A DNA stretch of 41,544 nucleotides, taken from contig NZ_JALJZY010000020.1 in assembly GCF_024171525.1 (NCBI RefSeq), positions 1 to 41,544 of the forward strand. The letters are read 5' to 3'. The position numbers and the translations under genes were made by a program. Source of the stretch: Neisseriaceae bacterium HSC-16F19. GTDB taxonomy: Bacteria > Pseudomonadota > Gammaproteobacteria > Burkholderiales > Neisseriaceae. Shown here in pieces: positions 14,674-24,465 of this stretch (its first letter is position 1; each line of letters opens with the position of its first letter). The notes under the pieces were generated by a model. The model was not told the DNA's origin and did not search any database. It saw nothing but the letters and a program-made list of their open reading frames with translations.

Positions 14674-15858
14674 ATGCGTTTTCGCCGTCTGCCCCCTGCC
14701 GTTCTGGCCTGCAGCACCCTGTGGTGCATGGCTGCCTGTCAGGCGCAAGTGCCGTCTGCTGCCGATACCGTAGCGGTCAGCGGGCTGATGAACTACGGCA
14801 GCGGCAAGAGTGTATGGACCGACAAACTCCAGGCCCTCTCACGCGGCAAAAACGAAAAGCTGCGCATCCTGCAAATCGGCGACTCCCACACCGCCGGCGA
14901 CTACTTTACCCACGCCCTGCGGCAGAACCTGCAACAGCGCTTCGGCAACGGCGGCATCGGCTGGGTTTATCCGCAACGCGTCAACGGCCAGCGTCAGGCA
15001 CAAATCGAATACAGCGGCGAAGGCTGGGACATCTTGAGCAGCCGCAACCGCACTGATGATTTTCCGCTGGGCGGCATCATTGCCCGCTCCAAGGGCGGCA
15101 GTGCCGGCCTCAACCCGCGCCAGGCACAAACAGACACGGCAGACATTACTTTTGTTATCCGTCCGGTACTGGCTTCCGCCCCGCTGAGGGTGAGCGATGC
15201 TTACGGGCAGACGGTGGCCGAGTGGTCCGCCCATGCTGTCGGCAGCTGGCAATACCACAGCGTTCAGGCAGCCCTGCCCATCCGCTACCACGCACAGGCA
15301 GACGATGTATGGGATGTCGGCCACATCAATATCGAAAATAAGCAGCCCGGCGTCATTGTGTCCGCCATGGGCATCAACGGCGCACAGTTAAGCCATTGGC
15401 AGCGCTGGCGCAGCGATTGGGCGCAGGATTTGGCCGCCACCCGTGCCGATTTGGTCATTCTCGCCTACGGCACCAACGAAGCCTTCGACAAACAGCTGGA
15501 CTTGGCCGCCACGGCCCAAACCCTGCGCGAACGCATCACCCAAATCCGCCGCGCCCTGCCCAAGGCCGACGTGCTGATTGTCGGCGCGCCCGAGTCACTG
15601 CAAAACAAAGGCAGCCAAGGCTGCAGCAGCCGCCCGGCCATGCTTGATGCGGTACAACAGTTACAACAGGATATTGCCCGCACACAACAAACCTGGTACT
15701 GGTCGTGGCAGGATGCCATGGGCGGCCGCTGCAGCATGAAAAGCTGGATGTCCCAAGGCCTGGCCGCGCGCGATGCGGTGCATTTCAGTGCCGACGGCTA
15801 CCGCCGCGCCGGCGGCGCCTTGGCAGAAGCACTGGCTGCCCAAGTCGGGAAGCACTGA
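14674..15858 (+). CDS. ape1: Peptidoglycan O-acetylesterase, Ape1-like (SGNH/GDSL hydrolase)
   Basis: This 394-residue exported hydrolase probably removes O-acetyl groups from MurNAc, allowing lytic enzymes to cut the wall. Block I is QIGDSHTAGD with nucleophile Ser71, block II is GINGA, block III is YGTNEA, and block V has Asp367 and His370 in DAVHF. A long insert between blocks I and II (about 90-235) fits the accessory beta domain of neisserial Ape1. The N-terminus has a signal peptide ending in CMAAC, so it may be a lipoprotein with Cys22. ATG 14674 follows GAAAGGA. It is monocistronic between two DUS-pair terminators. Confidence 0.85.
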   Translation: MRFRRLPPAVLACSTLWCMAACQAQVPSAADTVAVSGLMNYGSGKSVWTDKLQALSRGKNEKLRILQIGDSHTAGDYFTHALRQNLQQRFGNGGIGWVYPQRVNGQRQAQIEYSGEGWDILSSRNRTDDFPLGGIIARSKGGSAGLNPRQAQTDTADITFVIRPVLASAPLRVSDAYGQTVAEWSAHAVGSWQYHSVQAALPIRYHAQADDVWDVGHINIENKQPGVIVSAMGINGAQLSHWQRWRSDWAQDLAATRADLVILAYGTNEAFDKQLDLAATAQTLRERITQIRRALPKADVLIVGAPESLQNKGSQGCSSRPAMLDAVQQLQQDIARTQQTWYWSWQDAMGGRCSMKSWMSQGLAARDAVHFSADGYRRAGGALAEALAAQVGKH

Positions 15859-15878
15859 AGCTGTCGGGATATATGAAC

Positions 15879-15927
15879 AAACAGGCTGCCTGAAAACGAA
15901 CGCAGTGAATTTTCAGGCAGCCTGTTT
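15879..15927. terminator. Bidirectional uptake-sequence terminator
   Basis: AAACAGGCTGCCTGAAAA at 15879-15896 pairs with 15910-15927. It lies between convergent ape1 and the phzF-like gene. Confidence 0.8.
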
Positions 15928-15950
15928 GATTATGAAAACATAATCATCAG

Positions 15951-16729
15951 TCACGCAATCTGCAACTCGCTGACGGCAAACAGCACCGCATGTCCCGCCA
16001 GTACTACCTTATCGGCGTTGAGGGTGCAGTACAGCGTACCGCCGCGCTCGGATGCCTGATAAGCGGTGATACCGTTTTGCCCAAACGGCCGGCCCAGTAA
16101 GGCACGATATGACAATGGCCGGAGCCGCATACCGGGTCTTCGGCTACACCCAGTTTGGGTGCAAAGGTGCGCGATACACAATCGCTGTCTGCCCCCGGAG
16201 CGGTAGCATGCACCAGCAGGCCGTCCAAAGCCGCCGTTTGCACCATATCCGGCTGCATGGCACGCACCACGCTTTCATCTTCAAATACACACAGCAAATC
16301 GCGTCCCATATAGGCTGCCGTCGGAGTATGTCCCAAAGCGGCGGTGATGGCAGGGCTTACCGCCACTTCGGTGAGTGTATAGGCAGGAAAGGTCATGGCC
16401 AGCAAATCATCCTGTTTGTCCACCACCAATTCGCCGCTCAAAGTGTGAAAAACCACCTGTTGCGCTTCGGAAATATAGTCGCGGAACAATACAAAAGCCG
16501 TGGCCAAAGTGGCATGACCGCACAAATCGATTTCACCACCGGGGGTAAACCAGCGCAAACGGTAGCTGCCGTCCGCCTGTTTCACCGCAAACGCCGTTTC
16601 GGAAAGATTGTTTTCTTTGGCAATGGCAAGCATCAGCCCGTCTTCCGGCCAGGCATCCGCTATGCAGACGGCGGCAGGATTGCCGTGAAAAACATCTTGG
16701 GTAAAGGCATCAACTGTGTATTGCTTCAT
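15951..16729 (-). pseudogene. PhzF-family isomerase, frameshifted
   Basis: The gene starts at 16729 (MKQYTVDAF) and shows PhzF landmarks: the active-site Glu in NNLSETAF, CGHATLA, and EDPVCGSGHC in the second half. After WAGRLG the frame breaks. The natural continuation, GQNGITAYQASERGGTLYC to ...SELQIA, lies in the next frame and ends at 15951. The shift falls around 16070-16100, close to a TTTGGGC run. If left uncorrected, the first frame would run past with an unrelated tail to 16004. PhzF proteins are diaminopimelate-epimerase-fold isomerases; the substrate of this branch is not known. It may be a real pseudogene or a one-base sequencing error. Confidence 0.8.
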
Positions 16730-16886
16730 ATTGCACACCCTGTGTGTTGTGATTGAAGTACGGCAGTTTAACCTTGGTATCCGGCTTTTGCCATGGTTTT
16801 CAGGCAGCCTGTTCAACAGCACCGCAACCGCCGCAGTTTCGCTATAATCGCGCCGTTTCCCCTGCCTATGCCCATTTTTGCCCGCC

Positions 16887-19800
16887 ATGCTCTTTCTCTA
16901 CCAGTCCAACCGTCTCGAACACTTGGCCGCCATGCTCGCGGCGGTTTACCGCCAAGACAGCGGCGCCGGCCTGTGGGCGGCGGAAGAAATCGTGGTGCAA
17001 AGCCAGGGCATACGCCGTTATCTCAACCGCTATCTGGCTCAGGAACTGGGCATTGCCGCGCATATCCGCTACAGCCTGCCCGCCGGTCTGGCCTGGCAGC
17101 TGCTGCGCCGCGTGGCACCGGAAACGCCGCGCCTCAACCCTTTCCACACCGAAGTCTTGCGCTGGCGCCTTTTGGATATATTCGGCAGTGAGGCATTCAC
17201 AGAGCCGCAATGGGCTCCCGTGGCCGCCGCGCTGCAACCCTATCTGCACAGCAGCGCCAATGCCCCCTACCGCCTGGCCGGGCAGCTGGCGGACATGTTC
17301 GACCAATATCTGGTCTATCGCCCGCAATGGATTAAGTCTTGGCAGCAAGGCCGCTTGGAAGGTTTGGGCGACGACGAAGCCTGGCAGGCGGCTTTGTGGC
17401 GTGCTTTGGACGACGGCAGCGCGCCGCACCGGGTGATGCAGTGGGACATCCTCACCCAAGGCTTGCGTGCCGAACATCTGCCGCGCCGTCTCTTGGTATT
17501 CGGCATGGCCGCGCTGGCACCGGCCTATCTGGACTTGCTGCACACCGCTGCCCGCCATTGCGATGTGCACATTTTCGCCCTCAATCCCAGCGCCGAGGCT
17601 TGGGGCAGCATCCGCAGTGCCGATTATCTGTTGGAACGCGGTCTGACTGCGCCGGAGGATGTCGGCCACCCGCTGTTGGCAAGCCTGGGCAAACAGGGGC
17701 GGGATTTTTTCGATGCGCTGGCGGCGCTCCCCGATGTGCAAATCGAATTGCCGGTGTTCGACGCCCTGCCCGAACAGCCCACGCTGTTGCAACGCCTGCA
17801 AGACGATATCCAGCATTTAAGGCTGCCTGAAAAACGCTACCGCACAGCCGATACAGCCTCGGAAAACGGCCAATCCGAACTTTTTGCCGCAGAAAGCGAA
17901 TGCATAGGCCCGGTAGCGGCAGACCATTCCATCCAAATCCAATCGGCGCACAGCCCGGTGCGCGAGCTGCACATCCTCAAGGCGCAGCTGTGGCGCGATT
18001 TGCACGCACACCCGCATTGGCAGCCGCACGATATTGCCGTGCTCACCCCCCATATCGAGCCTTATCTGCCCTTTATCGATGCCGTGTTCGGCCAGGCCCA
18101 GCCCGGCAGTCCGGCGCTGCCTTATTCCCTGGCCGATGTCAAAATCAGCCGCCAACAGCCCCTGCTGCAATTGCTGGAAGCCTGGCTTACCTTGGTACAG
18201 GGGCGGCTGGAAACCGACAGCGTGCTGCCGCTCTTGGATTCGCCGCTCATCCGCCAGCGTTTCGATTTGCACGATGCGGATGTGGCGCTGATTCAGGCCG
18301 CCGTGGCCGAACAGGGCGTGCGCTGGGGCAGCGGTGCCGACATGCGCGCGCACTACGGCGGCAGCGGCGACGCCTTCACCTGGGACAAGGCGCACACGCG
18401 CACGGTCTTGGGCTGGCTACTGCCGCAAACTGCGGATGCCCCGCTGTGGCAGGGTGTGCTGCCGTGGTTTGCCGACCTCGGCCACACCCCCGCGCTGGCG
18501 CGCGCCTTGGCCTGGCTGCAAACCGTGTTGCGCCATTATCCGCGCTGGCAAAGTCCGGCCACGGCGGCGGAATGGGTCACACGCCTGCACGACTGGCTGG
18601 CGGATATGACCGACGAGGCCGAGCGCGGCAGCGCCGCCATGCAGCAGCTGGAACAGTCTTTGGCCGATTGGACGGCGCACACCGAGCTGGCGGATTTTAC
18701 CCAAGCTTTGCCGCCCGCCACCGCGCTGGAGCATATGCAGGGCCTGTTGTCGCAACGCAGCGAAGCCGGTTTTCTGCGCGGCGGCATCACTTTTTGCAGC
18801 ATGGTGCCCATGCGCAGCCTGCCCTTCAAATGCCTGTGCCTCATCGGCCTTAACGACGGCGCTTATCCGCGCACCACCAAGGCCGCCGCCTTCGACCTGA
18901 TACAGCATCATCCGCTGCCCGGCGACCGCGCCCGCCGCGACGACGACCGCTATCTGTTTTTGGAATCGCTGTTGAGTGCGCGCGAAAAACTGTATCTCTC
19001 CTATGTGGGCCGCGACATCCGCAAAAACGAGGCGCTTGCCCCCTCGGCGCTGGTGAACGAACTCACCGACACCCTCGCCGTGATGACCGCCACCCCGGCC
19101 GCCGACTGGGTTAGCGAACACCCTTTGCAGCCCTTTTCGCGCCGCTATTTCGATGGCACGCTGCCCGGCAGCCGCAGCGATTATGCCGCCGCCCTCAATG
19201 AAGAAAGCGCCGGCCTGCCCTTTGGCAGCCAAATCGGCACCGAAGCACCGGCACAGATGCAGGTGTCGGTGGCCGAGTGGCTGCAATTTTGGCACAACCC
19301 CGTGCGCCAATGGCTGCAAAAACAGCTGGGCTGGCGCGATTACCGGGCCGCCGAAGTGTGGGACACGGCCGAACCTTTTGCCCCGGAAGACGAAGCGCCG
19401 CTTTTGGCCGCCTATCTCGATGCCCGCCGCCACCACCGCGATTTTGCCGCCGCCGAAACCGCCTTGCAGCAAAGCAATGCCCTGCCCGACGGCCTCTTGG
19501 GCGACTGTTTCAGGCAGCCTGCCCGCGCCGCAGTTTTGGCCTTGGACGGTGATTTGCTCGCCAGCCCCAAACAGGCGGACATTCCTGTGGATTTCAGCGC
19601 CGCAGGAGTGACGCTCACCGGCAGCCTCGGTGACATTCATGCCGCCGGGCGCATGGTGTATCTGCATCAGAAAATCAACGCGCCGCAACGCATTACCCTG
19701 TGGCTACAACACCTGCTGCTGTGCGCCTGCGCGCCGGAAGGTACGGACACGCGCACCCATCTTATCTACCCCAAACAACCCGAAACCCTGCCCGCCCTGC

Positions 19801-20150
19801 CGCGCGACGAGGCCGCCGCACTGCTGGCACCGTGGCTGGACTATTACCGCCTGGGACAAAACCATGCGCTGCCGTTTTTTGCCAAAGTGGCGGTGGAAAC
19901 GGGTGCCGAATGGGCCAAAAATCCGCCCGCAGACGACAGCACCGAACCGCCGCTCAATGTCCGCCAAAAAGCCCACAGCAGCTATATCGGCAACGAGCGC
20001 AGCCCCGGCATGGCCGAGCGCCACGAAGTGGCCCAAGTCTTCGGCCGCGATGCCGATACGCCGGTGGAAAGCCCGCTGTTTTGGCATTTAATCCGCGACC
20101 TGATTCTGCCGTTGCAACAGGCGTTTGCTGCGCAGCAAGCGGATACTTAA
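16887..20150 (+). CDS. recC: Exodeoxyribonuclease V gamma subunit RecC
   Basis: This 1087-residue protein is the Chi-recognising, helicase-like subunit of RecBCD, which processes double-strand breaks. The N-terminus MLFLYQSNRLEHLA with VQSQGIRRYLN is diagnostic. Helicase-like domains without an intact Walker A follow, and FCSMVPMRSLPFKCLCLIGLNDGAYPR and DRYLFLESLLSAREKLYLSYVG are typical central blocks. ATG 16887 is chosen as the only ATG in frame with the conserved start; no clear ribosome-binding site is seen. Two uptake sequences lie inside the gene: about 17818-17832 reads as RLPEK, and about 19506-19520 reads as FRQPA. recB follows 485 bases downstream. recD is not in the window. Confidence 0.96.
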   Translation: MLFLYQSNRLEHLAAMLAAVYRQDSGAGLWAAEEIVVQSQGIRRYLNRYLAQELGIAAHIRYSLPAGLAWQLLRRVAPETPRLNPFHTEVLRWRLLDIFGSEAFTEPQWAPVAAALQPYLHSSANAPYRLAGQLADMFDQYLVYRPQWIKSWQQGRLEGLGDDEAWQAALWRALDDGSAPHRVMQWDILTQGLRAEHLPRRLLVFGMAALAPAYLDLLHTAARHCDVHIFALNPSAEAWGSIRSADYLLERGLTAPEDVGHPLLASLGKQGRDFFDALAALPDVQIELPVFDALPEQPTLLQRLQDDIQHLRLPEKRYRTADTASENGQSELFAAESECIGPVAADHSIQIQSAHSPVRELHILKAQLWRDLHAHPHWQPHDIAVLTPHIEPYLPFIDAVFGQAQPGSPALPYSLADVKISRQQPLLQLLEAWLTLVQGRLETDSVLPLLDSPLIRQRFDLHDADVALIQAAVAEQGVRWGSGADMRAHYGGSGDAFTWDKAHTRTVLGWLLPQTADAPLWQGVLPWFADLGHTPALARALAWLQTVLRHYPRWQSPATAAEWVTRLHDWLADMTDEAERGSAAMQQLEQSLADWTAHTELADFTQALPPATALEHMQGLLSQRSEAGFLRGGITFCSMVPMRSLPFKCLCLIGLNDGAYPRTTKAAAFDLIQHHPLPGDRARRDDDRYLFLESLLSAREKLYLSYVGRDIRKNEALAPSALVNELTDTLAVMTATPAADWVSEHPLQPFSRRYFDGTLPGSRSDYAAALNEESAGLPFGSQIGTEAPAQMQVSVAEWLQFWHNPVRQWLQKQLGWRDYRAAEVWDTAEPFAPEDEAPLLAAYLDARRHHRDFAAAETALQQSNALPDGLLGDCFRQPARAAVLALDGDLLASPKQADIPVDFSAAGVTLTGSLGDIHAAGRMVYLHQKINAPQRITLWLQHLLLCACAPEGTDTRTHLIYPKQPETLPALPRDEAAALLAPWLDYYRLGQNHALPFFAKVAVETGAEWAKNPPADDSTEPPLNVRQKAHSSYIGNERSPGMAERHEVAQVFGRDADTPVESPLFWHLIRDLILPLQQAFAAQQADT

Positions 20151-20174
20151 GCGGTGTAAAGCAGGCTTTTAGCG

Positions 20175-20209
20175 TTTCAGGCAGCCTGTCAAACCCAGGC
20201 TGCCTGAAA
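20175..20209. terminator. Inverted pair of uptake sequences after recC
   Basis: TTTCAGGCAGCCTG at 20175-20188 faces CAGGCTGCCTGAAA at 20196-20209. It can form a stem, but the T-run is missing. Confidence 0.6.
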
Positions 20210-20321
20210 AGATACCCGACAACAGAGAAAACAAAACAGACGTCATTCACGCGCAGGCGCTACTGTCCGGGAAAATTTTCCGGATTACATCCGGCAGCGT
20301 AAACCGTGTCAGCAATGTAAG

Positions 20322-20440
20322 CCCCTCGCCCGTGGGAGAGGGGTTGGGGAGAGGGCTAAACGTTTAATGTTGCAGCCATTCATTCAAAATATGAGCAACC
20401 GTTCACAGCCCTCTCCCTAACCCTCTCCCACGGGAGAGGG
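20322..20440. repeat. Large imperfect inverted repeat between recC and recB
   Basis: The arm at 20322-20357 (CCCTCGCCCGTGGGAGAGG...) is repeated inverted at 20407-20440 across about 50 bases. The rest of the 20151-20635 gap holds further uptake sequences (about 20459, 20529) and a degraded dRS3-like stretch near 20241. No gene is seen. Confidence 0.7.
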
Positions 20441-20635
20441 AACACAGGCGCTGTGATTGTTTCAGGCAGCCTTTTGAAAGTTTGAAACAAGCTCTGTCCT
20501 TGAAAACAAAGCCGGATAAGCCTTTCAAGGCTGCCTGAAAACGAACGCAGCAAGTTTCTGCATAGCAAAACTTTCCCTGCACAACAGCGCGCCCACGCGG
20601 CAATAACGGCAACTTAATACAGATACCTTATCACC

Positions 20636-23600
20636 ATGACCGACCCCACCGCCCTCAACCCGCTCACCCTGCCCCTGCCCGGCCTCAATCCGCCCGATCC
20701 CGGGCGCGCCTTCGGCCGTCATATCCTGATCGAGGCTTCGGCCGGTACCGGCAAAACCTATAATATCGCCGCCCTGTTTGCGCGCCTGGTGCTGGTGGAG
20801 CGGCTGCCGGTGGACGGCATTCTGGTGGTCACCTTTACCAAGGCCGCCACGGCGGAGCTGAAAACCCGTTTGCGCGCCCAGCTCACCCAGGCGCTGGCCT
20901 GTGTGCGCGGCGAAGATGACGGTGCCGACGAAACCTTACAGGCGGTGATTGCCGCCGCCCGCGCCGCCGAGCCGGACGAAGCCGCGCTGGTGATGCGTTT
21001 GCAGGCCGCCCTCAACCGCTTCGACGGCGCCGCCATCTACACCATCCACGGCTTCTGCCAGCGCCTGCTGAGCGACTACGCCTTTTATTGCGGCACGCCC
21101 TTTGATACCGAAACCGGCGAAACCGACCCGGCGCTGCTGCTCACCTTTGCGCAGGACTATTGGCGCCGCCATATCAGCAACGACCCGATTAAAGCGCCGC
21201 TGGTGGCGGATGCCAAGCTGACACCGCAACAACTGCTGCAAAATGTGCGCAGCTGGATAGGCCGTGCCGATGTGGTGTTCAGGCAGCCTGAAAGTGCGGA
21301 TTTGGCCACGGCTCAGACCCGGCTGCAAAACCTGTGGGAGACGCTGCGGGAACAAATGGCGGATTTGGCGGCCTTGTTTTGGGAACACCGGCCACAGTTA
21401 AACGGCAATACATTCAATAAAAATACGTTTGAACAACTATGGAACACACTGATCTGGGCCGCAGAGCAAAACGAGCCCTTGGTAAAGCTGGAAAAAGAAG
21501 AAAAACTGGCACTGTTCCTGCCGGAAAACCTGCGCGATGCCATTAAGAAGAAGTGCCATATCCCCGACGCCGACATCGCCCGTTTGGCGCAACTGGCCGA
21601 TTTTGACATCGCCCGCCAACAATTGCAGGCTGCGCAAACCGCCACCCTGTTGCAGCTGCAAATCGATGCTGCCCTCGATATCCGCGCCCGTCTGGCCGAA
21701 CACAAACGCGACAGCCGCAGCCGCAGTTTCGACGACCTGCTCGCCGACACCGCCGCCGCCCTCGACCCGGCGCAGAATCCGCAGGCGCACGCATTGGCAC
21801 AGGCCGTATCGCAGCAATGGCAGATTGCGCTGATTGACGAATTTCAGGACACCGATGCCCAGCAATACGCCATTTTCAGTCAGGCGTTTGCCGCCCAAGG
21901 GCGGCCTTTGCTGATGGTGGGCGACCCCAAGCAGGCGATTTACCGCTTTCGCGGCGCCGACATCCACACCTATTTGCAGGCCGTGGCCGACACGCCGCCG
22001 GCACAACGCTACACCCTCGCCACCAACCGCCGCAGCCATGCCGCCCTCTTGGACGGCATCAGCCTGCTGTTTCAGGACAAAACCCGCCCCTTTGTGCTGC
22101 CCGGCATCGCCTATCCGCCCATTCGGGCACACCGCGCGGAAAACCGGCTCTACCCGAATACGGCACCCGTCCACATCCGCTGGCTGCCTGAAAGCAGCCA
22201 CGACCCTGCTGCCAAATTGAGCAAACACACGCTCAACAACCGGTCGGCCCAATACTGTGCCGATGAAATCGCCGCCACCCTTCAGGCAGCCCGCCTCGGC
22301 GACATCACCGTTTACGACGAGGGCCTTAAAGATACGCGTCCGCTGCGCGCCGGTGATATTGCCGTGCTGGTGCGCAAGCATCAGGAAGGCCGCCGCGTGG
22401 CCGAGGAATTGAAACGGCGCGGCGTGGCCAGCGTGACCCTGGCCAACGATTCGGTGTTTGCCAGCCCCGAAGCCCTGGCGCTGGCGGCCTTGCTGGCTTT
22501 TTGGCTGGCGCCGCGCCAACTGGGCATTTTGCGCCGGGTGCTCGGCAGCGTGCTTTATGCCTGGGATGCGGCCGCCCTCTACCGCCTCAACCAAGACGAA
22601 GCCGCGCTCCAGCACTGGCTCGACTGGGCGCAGCAGGCGCGCGACGACTGGCAGCAGCACGGCATTTACAGCGCTTTGAGCCTGTTTGCCCGCCACAGCG
22701 GCTTGGAAGACGGCCTGTTGCGCCGCCGCCAGGAACGCAGCCTCACCAATTTCTGGCAGCTGGCCGAACTCTTGGCCGATGCCGAACAGCAACACCCCGC
22801 CCCCGCCGCCCTGCACCAGTGGCTGGACCACACCCTCAGCAGCGCCCGTCAGGCCGACGAGGCTGCGCAATTGCGGCTGGAAAGCGATGAAGCGCTGGTG
22901 AAAATCGTCACCATGCATGCGTCCAAAGGTTTGGAATACCCGCTGGTATTCTGCCCCTTTGCTTGGAACGGACAGAATGTGAACAAGAAGCTCTGGCAAC
23001 AAATACAAAGTAACGGCCAACTCGAAGCCGTGGCACCGGAACTTTTGGACACGGACGACCTGCAAGCGTTGGCCGACGAAGACTTGGGCGAAACCCTGCG
23101 CCTTTATTATGTGGCGCTCACCCGCGCCCGCGAGCGGCTGGTGCTCTATGCCGCACCGTGCAGCAGCACCGCCGACAACCCCTTGGCCTATCTGCTGTCT
23201 CCGGCGGAAGACACTCAAGCACACGCGGCTTTTTGGGAACAGCACAAAAACAATCAGGCAGAAATCCTCAAAGACTTATGGCAACAACGCATTAAGCGGC
23301 TGCCTGAAAGTTTCTGCTGGCACGAAGGCGCACCGCACGCGGCCAGCCTGCCGCCCGAAGCCGCCCCCGAGCAAGCCTTCAGCGCCCAAGAAGCCGCACC
23401 GCGCCCCCTGCGCTTTGTGCGCCAGACCAGTTTTACCGCCCTGAGCCGCCACGACCCCGGCGCCGAAGCCGACAGCGCCACCCCGGTGGATGCCGCCGAA
23501 GCCGCGGTTTTGCCGCGCACCGACGAGGCCGACGCACCGCCGGAAAACGATTTGCTCGCCTTTTCCCGCGGCCCGCAGGCCGGTGTGTGCCTGCATGCCC

Positions 23601-24241
23601 TGCTGGAAGAAACCGATTTTGCCGTGAGCGCCGAGGCACAAGCGGAACGCTATCCGCCCATCCTCACGCAACACGGCTTCGGCGACACCGATGCCGCCCT
23701 GTTCCACCCCATGATTGAGGCCGTGCGCCACACACCGCTGTGGCCGCAGAGCTGTCTCGCCGCCATTCCCGCCCACCAACAGCTGGCGGAAATGGGCTTT
23801 GTGCTGCATATGCAGGATTTTTCCCTGCCGCGCCTGCGTGCCTGGCTGTCACAGCCGCATCTCGGGCTGCCTGAAATCTGCGTTCAGGCAGCACAACGGC
23901 TGGATTTCGCTACCATCAACGGCTTTCTCAACGGCTTTATCGACCTCACCTGCCAAGACGCCCACGGCCGCGTGGCGGTCATCGATTACAAATCCAACCA
24001 CCTCGGCAACCGCCTCGCCGATTACCACCGCGACGCCATGAACCGCGCCGTAGCCGAACACCATTATTATTTGCAGGCGCTGATATACGCCATCGCCGTC
24101 GCCCGCCACCTCAAGCTGCGCGCCGCCCTGCCGCAAATGCTGTCGGTGCGCTATTTATTCCTGCGCGGTTTGACCGCAGACAGCACCCACGGCGTGTGGT
24201 CATGGGATATTGCCAGCGCGGATTTGGCCGAATGGTTGTAA
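20636..24241 (+). CDS. recB: Exodeoxyribonuclease V beta subunit RecB
   Basis: This 1201-residue protein is the 3'-5' helicase and nuclease subunit of RecBCD. The SF1 helicase half has Walker A EASAGTGKT near residue 33, TFTKAATAEL (Ia), IDEFQDTD (Walker B), GDPKQAIYRFRGADIHTY (III) and VTMHASKGLEYPLVF (V) with LYYVALTRAR (VI). The C-terminal nuclease domain carries GFIDLTCQ and VAVIDYKSNHLG, which hold the metal-binding Asp residues and the Lys, followed by HYYLQALIYAIA. Both activities look intact. Several uptake sequences are read through in frame, giving FRQPE near residue 218 and RLPES further down. Confidence 0.97.
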   Translation: MTDPTALNPLTLPLPGLNPPDPGRAFGRHILIEASAGTGKTYNIAALFARLVLVERLPVDGILVVTFTKAATAELKTRLRAQLTQALACVRGEDDGADETLQAVIAAARAAEPDEAALVMRLQAALNRFDGAAIYTIHGFCQRLLSDYAFYCGTPFDTETGETDPALLLTFAQDYWRRHISNDPIKAPLVADAKLTPQQLLQNVRSWIGRADVVFRQPESADLATAQTRLQNLWETLREQMADLAALFWEHRPQLNGNTFNKNTFEQLWNTLIWAAEQNEPLVKLEKEEKLALFLPENLRDAIKKKCHIPDADIARLAQLADFDIARQQLQAAQTATLLQLQIDAALDIRARLAEHKRDSRSRSFDDLLADTAAALDPAQNPQAHALAQAVSQQWQIALIDEFQDTDAQQYAIFSQAFAAQGRPLLMVGDPKQAIYRFRGADIHTYLQAVADTPPAQRYTLATNRRSHAALLDGISLLFQDKTRPFVLPGIAYPPIRAHRAENRLYPNTAPVHIRWLPESSHDPAAKLSKHTLNNRSAQYCADEIAATLQAARLGDITVYDEGLKDTRPLRAGDIAVLVRKHQEGRRVAEELKRRGVASVTLANDSVFASPEALALAALLAFWLAPRQLGILRRVLGSVLYAWDAAALYRLNQDEAALQHWLDWAQQARDDWQQHGIYSALSLFARHSGLEDGLLRRRQERSLTNFWQLAELLADAEQQHPAPAALHQWLDHTLSSARQADEAAQLRLESDEALVKIVTMHASKGLEYPLVFCPFAWNGQNVNKKLWQQIQSNGQLEAVAPELLDTDDLQALADEDLGETLRLYYVALTRARERLVLYAAPCSSTADNPLAYLLSPAEDTQAHAAFWEQHKNNQAEILKDLWQQRIKRLPESFCWHEGAPHAASLPPEAAPEQAFSAQEAAPRPLRFVRQTSFTALSRHDPGAEADSATPVDAAEAAVLPRTDEADAPPENDLLAFSRGPQAGVCLHALLEETDFAVSAEAQAERYPPILTQHGFGDTDAALFHPMIEAVRHTPLWPQSCLAAIPAHQQLAEMGFVLHMQDFSLPRLRAWLSQPHLGLPEICVQAAQRLDFATINGFLNGFIDLTCQDAHGRVAVIDYKSNHLGNRLADYHRDAMNRAVAEHHYYLQALIYAIAVARHLKLRAALPQMLSVRYLFLRGLTADSTHGVWSWDIASADLAEWL

Positions 24242-24344
24242 TCTGCTGCGGCTATCAAGGTTTCAGGCAGCCCTCAAGGCTGAGACCTTTACAGAACCCT
24301 CAGACAGCATGTTATCCAAGCAAAAATAAGCGATGCCACGTAGG

Positions 24345-24362
24345 GTGGGTGCTTGCACCCAC
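24345..24362. repeat. Hairpin repeat GTGGGTGC-TT-GCACCCAC
   Basis: A perfect 8-bp stem with a 2-base centre, flanked by CGTAGG and GCG. It resembles the TAGGTCGG...CCGAC repeats at 10442 and 34311, with a different stem. Confidence 0.5.
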
Positions 24363-24414
24363 GCGTTTTGCCCATTCGCTTCCATCCGTTCGCATATTCT
24401 GACTTACCACGCAA

Positions 24415-24449
24415 AAAAGGCTGCCTGAAAGCTTTTCAGGCAGCCTTTT
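24415..24449. terminator. Terminator of guaA built from an uptake-sequence pair
   Basis: AAAAGGCTGCCTGAAA at 24415-24430 pairs with 24434-24449. On the minus strand, the guaA direction, the stem ends in six T. It also separates guaA from recB. Confidence 0.88.
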
Positions 24450-24465
24450 GATCATCCAATACCGC

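Noticed and set aside
21437..23245. 602-codon minus-strand ORF antisense to recB
   Set aside because: No motifs; produced by codon bias of recB, whose helicase and nuclease motifs are all on the plus strand.
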